64,000 nucleotides of DNA from Pseudomonas sp. Seg1 (lineage in GTDB: Bacteria > Pseudomonadota > Gammaproteobacteria > Pseudomonadales > Pseudomonadaceae). Each line of letters opens with the position of its first letter. The stretch's first letter is position 1. The translations under genes and the position numbers were made by a program. The notes beneath the pieces are model-generated. The model was not told the DNA's origin, did no database searches, and saw only the letters and a program-made list of their open reading frames with translations. Shown here in pieces: positions 61,929 to 64,000 of this stretch. The stretch spans positions 5,135,001 through 5,199,000 of the forward strand of contig NZ_AP021903.1 of NCBI RefSeq assembly GCF_018326005.1, read 5' to 3'.

Positions 61929-63980
61929 ATGTCCGAACCACGCAAGATCCTCGTCACCAGCGCCCTGCCCTACGCCAACGGTTCGATTCACCTTGGCCAT
62001 ATGCTGGAATATATCCAGACCGATATGTGGGTGCGCTTCCAGAAGCATCGCGGCAATCAATGCATTTATGTCTGCGCCGACGACGCCCACGGTTCGGCGA
62101 TCATGCTGCGCGCGGAAAAAGAAGGCATCACCCCGGAACAACTGATCGCCAACGTGCAGGCTGAACACAGCGCCGACTTTGCCGAGTTCCTGGTCGACTT
62201 CGACAATTTCCACTCCACTCACGCCGAAGAAAACCGTGAGCTGTCGAGCCAGATCTATATCAAGCTGCGTGACGCCGGGCACATTGCCCAGCGCTCGATC
62301 ACCCAGTATTTCGACCCGGAAAAGAAAATGTTCCTGGCCGACCGCTTCATCAAGGGCACCTGCCCGAAATGCGGCACCGAAGACCAGTACGGCGACAACT
62401 GCGAAAAATGCGGCGCGACCTACGCGCCAACTGATTTGAAGGATCCGAAGTCGGCGATCTCTGGCGCCACACCGGTGCTCAAGGATTCCCAGCACTTCTT
62501 CTTCAAGCTGCCGGATTTCCAGCAGATGCTGCAAACCTGGACCCGCAGCGGCACCCTGCAAGACGCCGTCGCCAACAAGATCGCCGAATGGCTGGACGCC
62601 GGCCTGCAACAGTGGGACATCTCCCGCGATGCGCCGTACTTCGGCTTCGAGATCCCGGACGAGCCGGGCAAGTATTTCTACGTATGGCTGGATGCGCCGA
62701 TCGGCTACATGGCCAGCTTCAAGAACCTTTGCGATCGCACGCCGGAGCTGGACTTCGACGCGTTCTGGGGCAAGGACTCCACCGCCGAGCTGTACCACTT
62801 CATCGGCAAGGACATCGTCAACTTCCACGCCCTGTTCTGGCCGGCGATGCTCGAAGGCGCGGGTTACCGCAAGCCAACCGGGATCAACGTTCACGGCTAC
62901 CTGACCGTCAACGGCCAGAAGATGTCCAAGTCCCGTGGCACCTTTATCAAGGCGCGCACGTACCTGGATCACCTGTCGCCGGAATACTTGCGCTACTACT
63001 ACGCGGCCAAACTGGGCCGTGGCGTCGATGACCTCGACCTGAACCTCGAAGACTTCGTGCAGAAGGTCAACTCCGACCTGGTCGGCAAAGTTGTCAACAT
63101 CGCCAGCCGTTGCGCCGGTTTCATTCAGAAAGGTAACGCCGGCCTGCTGGTCGACAACAATGCCGCGCCAGAGCTGACCGAGGCTTTCCTCGCCGCCGCA
63201 CCAAGCATTGCCGACGCCTATGAAGCCCGCGACTTCGCCCGTGCCATGCGCGAAACCATGGCTCTGGCCGACCGCGCCAACGCGTGGATCGCCGACAAGG
63301 CGCCATGGTCGTTGAACAAGCAGGAAGGCAAGCAGGATGAAGTCCAGGCGATCTGCGCCACCGGTATCAACCTGTTCCGCCAACTGGTGATCTTCCTCAA
63401 ACCGGTGCTGCCGCTGCTGGCTGCCGATGCCGAGGCGTTCCTCAACGTCGCACCGCTGACCTGGAACGACCACACCACCCTGCTGGCCAACCACCAGCTC
63501 AACGAATTCAAGCCGTTGATGACCCGCATCGACCCGGTAAAAGTGCAAGCCATGACCGACGCCTCGAAAGAAGACCTGACCGCCAGCCAGACCGACACTG
63601 GCGCAGCCGCACCGGCAGGCAACGGCGAACTGGCCAAGGATCCGCTGTCGCCGGAAATCGACTTCGACGCCTTTGCCGCCATCGACCTGCGCGTTGCACT
63701 GATCGTCAAGGCCGAACACGTGGAAGGTGCCGACAAGCTGTTGCGCCTGACGCTGGACATCGGTGACGAGCAACGCAACGTGTTCTCCGGGATCAAGAGC
63801 GCTTACCCGGACCCGTCCAAACTCGACGGTCGCCTGACCATGATGATCGCCAACCTCAAGCCACGGAAAATGAAGTTCGGTATTTCCGAAGGCATGGTGA
63901 TGGCGGCAGGTCCTGGCGGTGAAGAAATCTACCTGCTGAGCCCGGACAGCGGCGCCAAGCCGGGTCAACGCATCAAGTAA
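61929..63980 (+). CDS. metG: Methionyl-tRNA synthetase
   Basis: This 683-residue class Ia synthetase has [20 protein letters not shown] (HIGH-type motif HLGH), a zinc knuckle with two CxxC pairs ([18 protein letters not shown]), KMSKSRGTF (KMSKS loop), the anticodon-binding helices and a C-terminal EMAP-II/Trbp111-type tRNA-binding domain ([20 protein letters not shown] onwards). The gene is complete, with stop TAA at 63978-63980. The ribosome site before the ATG is weak. Confidence 0.97.
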   Translation: MSEPRKILVTSALPYANGSIHLGHMLEYIQTDMWVRFQKHRGNQCIYVCADDAHGSAIMLRAEKEGITPEQLIANVQAEHSADFAEFLVDFDNFHSTHAEENRELSSQIYIKLRDAGHIAQRSITQYFDPEKKMFLADRFIKGTCPKCGTEDQYGDNCEKCGATYAPTDLKDPKSAISGATPVLKDSQHFFFKLPDFQQMLQTWTRSGTLQDAVANKIAEWLDAGLQQWDISRDAPYFGFEIPDEPGKYFYVWLDAPIGYMASFKNLCDRTPELDFDAFWGKDSTAELYHFIGKDIVNFHALFWPAMLEGAGYRKPTGINVHGYLTVNGQKMSKSRGTFIKARTYLDHLSPEYLRYYYAAKLGRGVDDLDLNLEDFVQKVNSDLVGKVVNIASRCAGFIQKGNAGLLVDNNAAPELTEAFLAAAPSIADAYEARDFARAMRETMALADRANAWIADKAPWSLNKQEGKQDEVQAICATGINLFRQLVIFLKPVLPLLAADAEAFLNVAPLTWNDHTTLLANHQLNEFKPLMTRIDPVKVQAMTDASKEDLTASQTDTGAAAPAGNGELAKDPLSPEIDFDAFAAIDLRVALIVKAEHVEGADKLLRLTLDIGDEQRNVFSGIKSAYPDPSKLDGRLTMMIANLKPRKMKFGISEGMVMAAGPGGEEIYLLSPDSGAKPGQRIK

Positions 63981-64000
63981 GACGCGGCGGCCAATCGATC

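Noticed and set aside
61671..63968. 765-codon open frame antisense to metG
   Set aside because: It mirrors metG codon structure in a high-GC genome, has no family resemblance and includes repeat DNA at its end.

Overview
The window is a 64 kb stretch of a Pseudomonas chromosome, most likely of the P. fluorescens group. The evidence is high-GC coding sequence, at least eight families of paired extragenic repeats typical of these genomes, and a gene order that matches the P. aeruginosa PA4363-PA4389 block as I recall it: argP, LysE exporter, sodB, bifA, icmP, mexVW, LPS kinase/methyltransferase, colSR, groESL, fxsA. There are no rRNA or tRNA genes, no CRISPR array, no IS element and no prophage.

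Layout. 1-7.3 kb: a Tc insecticidal toxin pair, a TcB (SpvB-type) protein and a TcC (RHS/TccC-type) protein, translationally coupled; the TcC gene ends in an AT-richer, unrecognised toxin payload. 7.4-12.1 kb: a DctB/MifS-type sensor kinase, its sigma-54 activator and a 2-oxoglutarate-type MFS permease, with two matching dyads and a good -24/-12 promoter in front of the permease. 12.2-16.4 kb: small genes, including a DUF347 membrane protein, a tiny secreted repeat protein, a flavin reductase-like protein, an ABM monooxygenase and an AraC regulator. 16.5-25.1 kb: a catabolic island on the minus strand (AruI-like TPP decarboxylase, aldehyde dehydrogenase, Tat-exported binding protein and polyamine-type ABC transporter) with a divergent LysR gene. 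25.3-28.3 kb: NAD(P)-binding protein, an MBL-fold protein with an altered metal motif, a LysR regulator and a 58-residue membrane peptide. 28.4-32.3 kb: pobR/pobA for 4-hydroxybenzoate and a DHA2 MFS transporter. 32.4-35.5 kb: a secreted double-Cache protein, a coiled-coil membrane protein and an NAD-dependent epimerase.

35.5-61.6 kb is mostly conserved Pseudomonas core: argP - ACT protein - LysE exporter; sodB; bifA (c-di-GMP phosphodiesterase); a probable iron-regulated lipoprotein operon (icmP, di-heme DUF1111 protein, second imelysin-like protein, DUF1513 protein) with a Fur-like dyad upstream; mexVW; an envelope unit (methyltransferase, InaA kinase, small secreted protein) preceded by a sequence that fits the ColR consensus and followed by colSR; a PAP2 phosphatase; groESL; fxsA; a HugZ-like protein; an SDR; and apbC/mrp. 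metG closes the window.

The parts least explained by known biology are the TcC payload domain, the 51-bp in-frame duplication in the TcB gene, the repeat-containing 84-residue secreted protein, the metal-motif variants (MBL protein and second imelysin) and the AruI-like/ABC island that lacks an aminotransferase. Start codons were moved inward from the longest open frame wherever a Shine-Dalgarno sequence and family length supported it; this is noted per gene.
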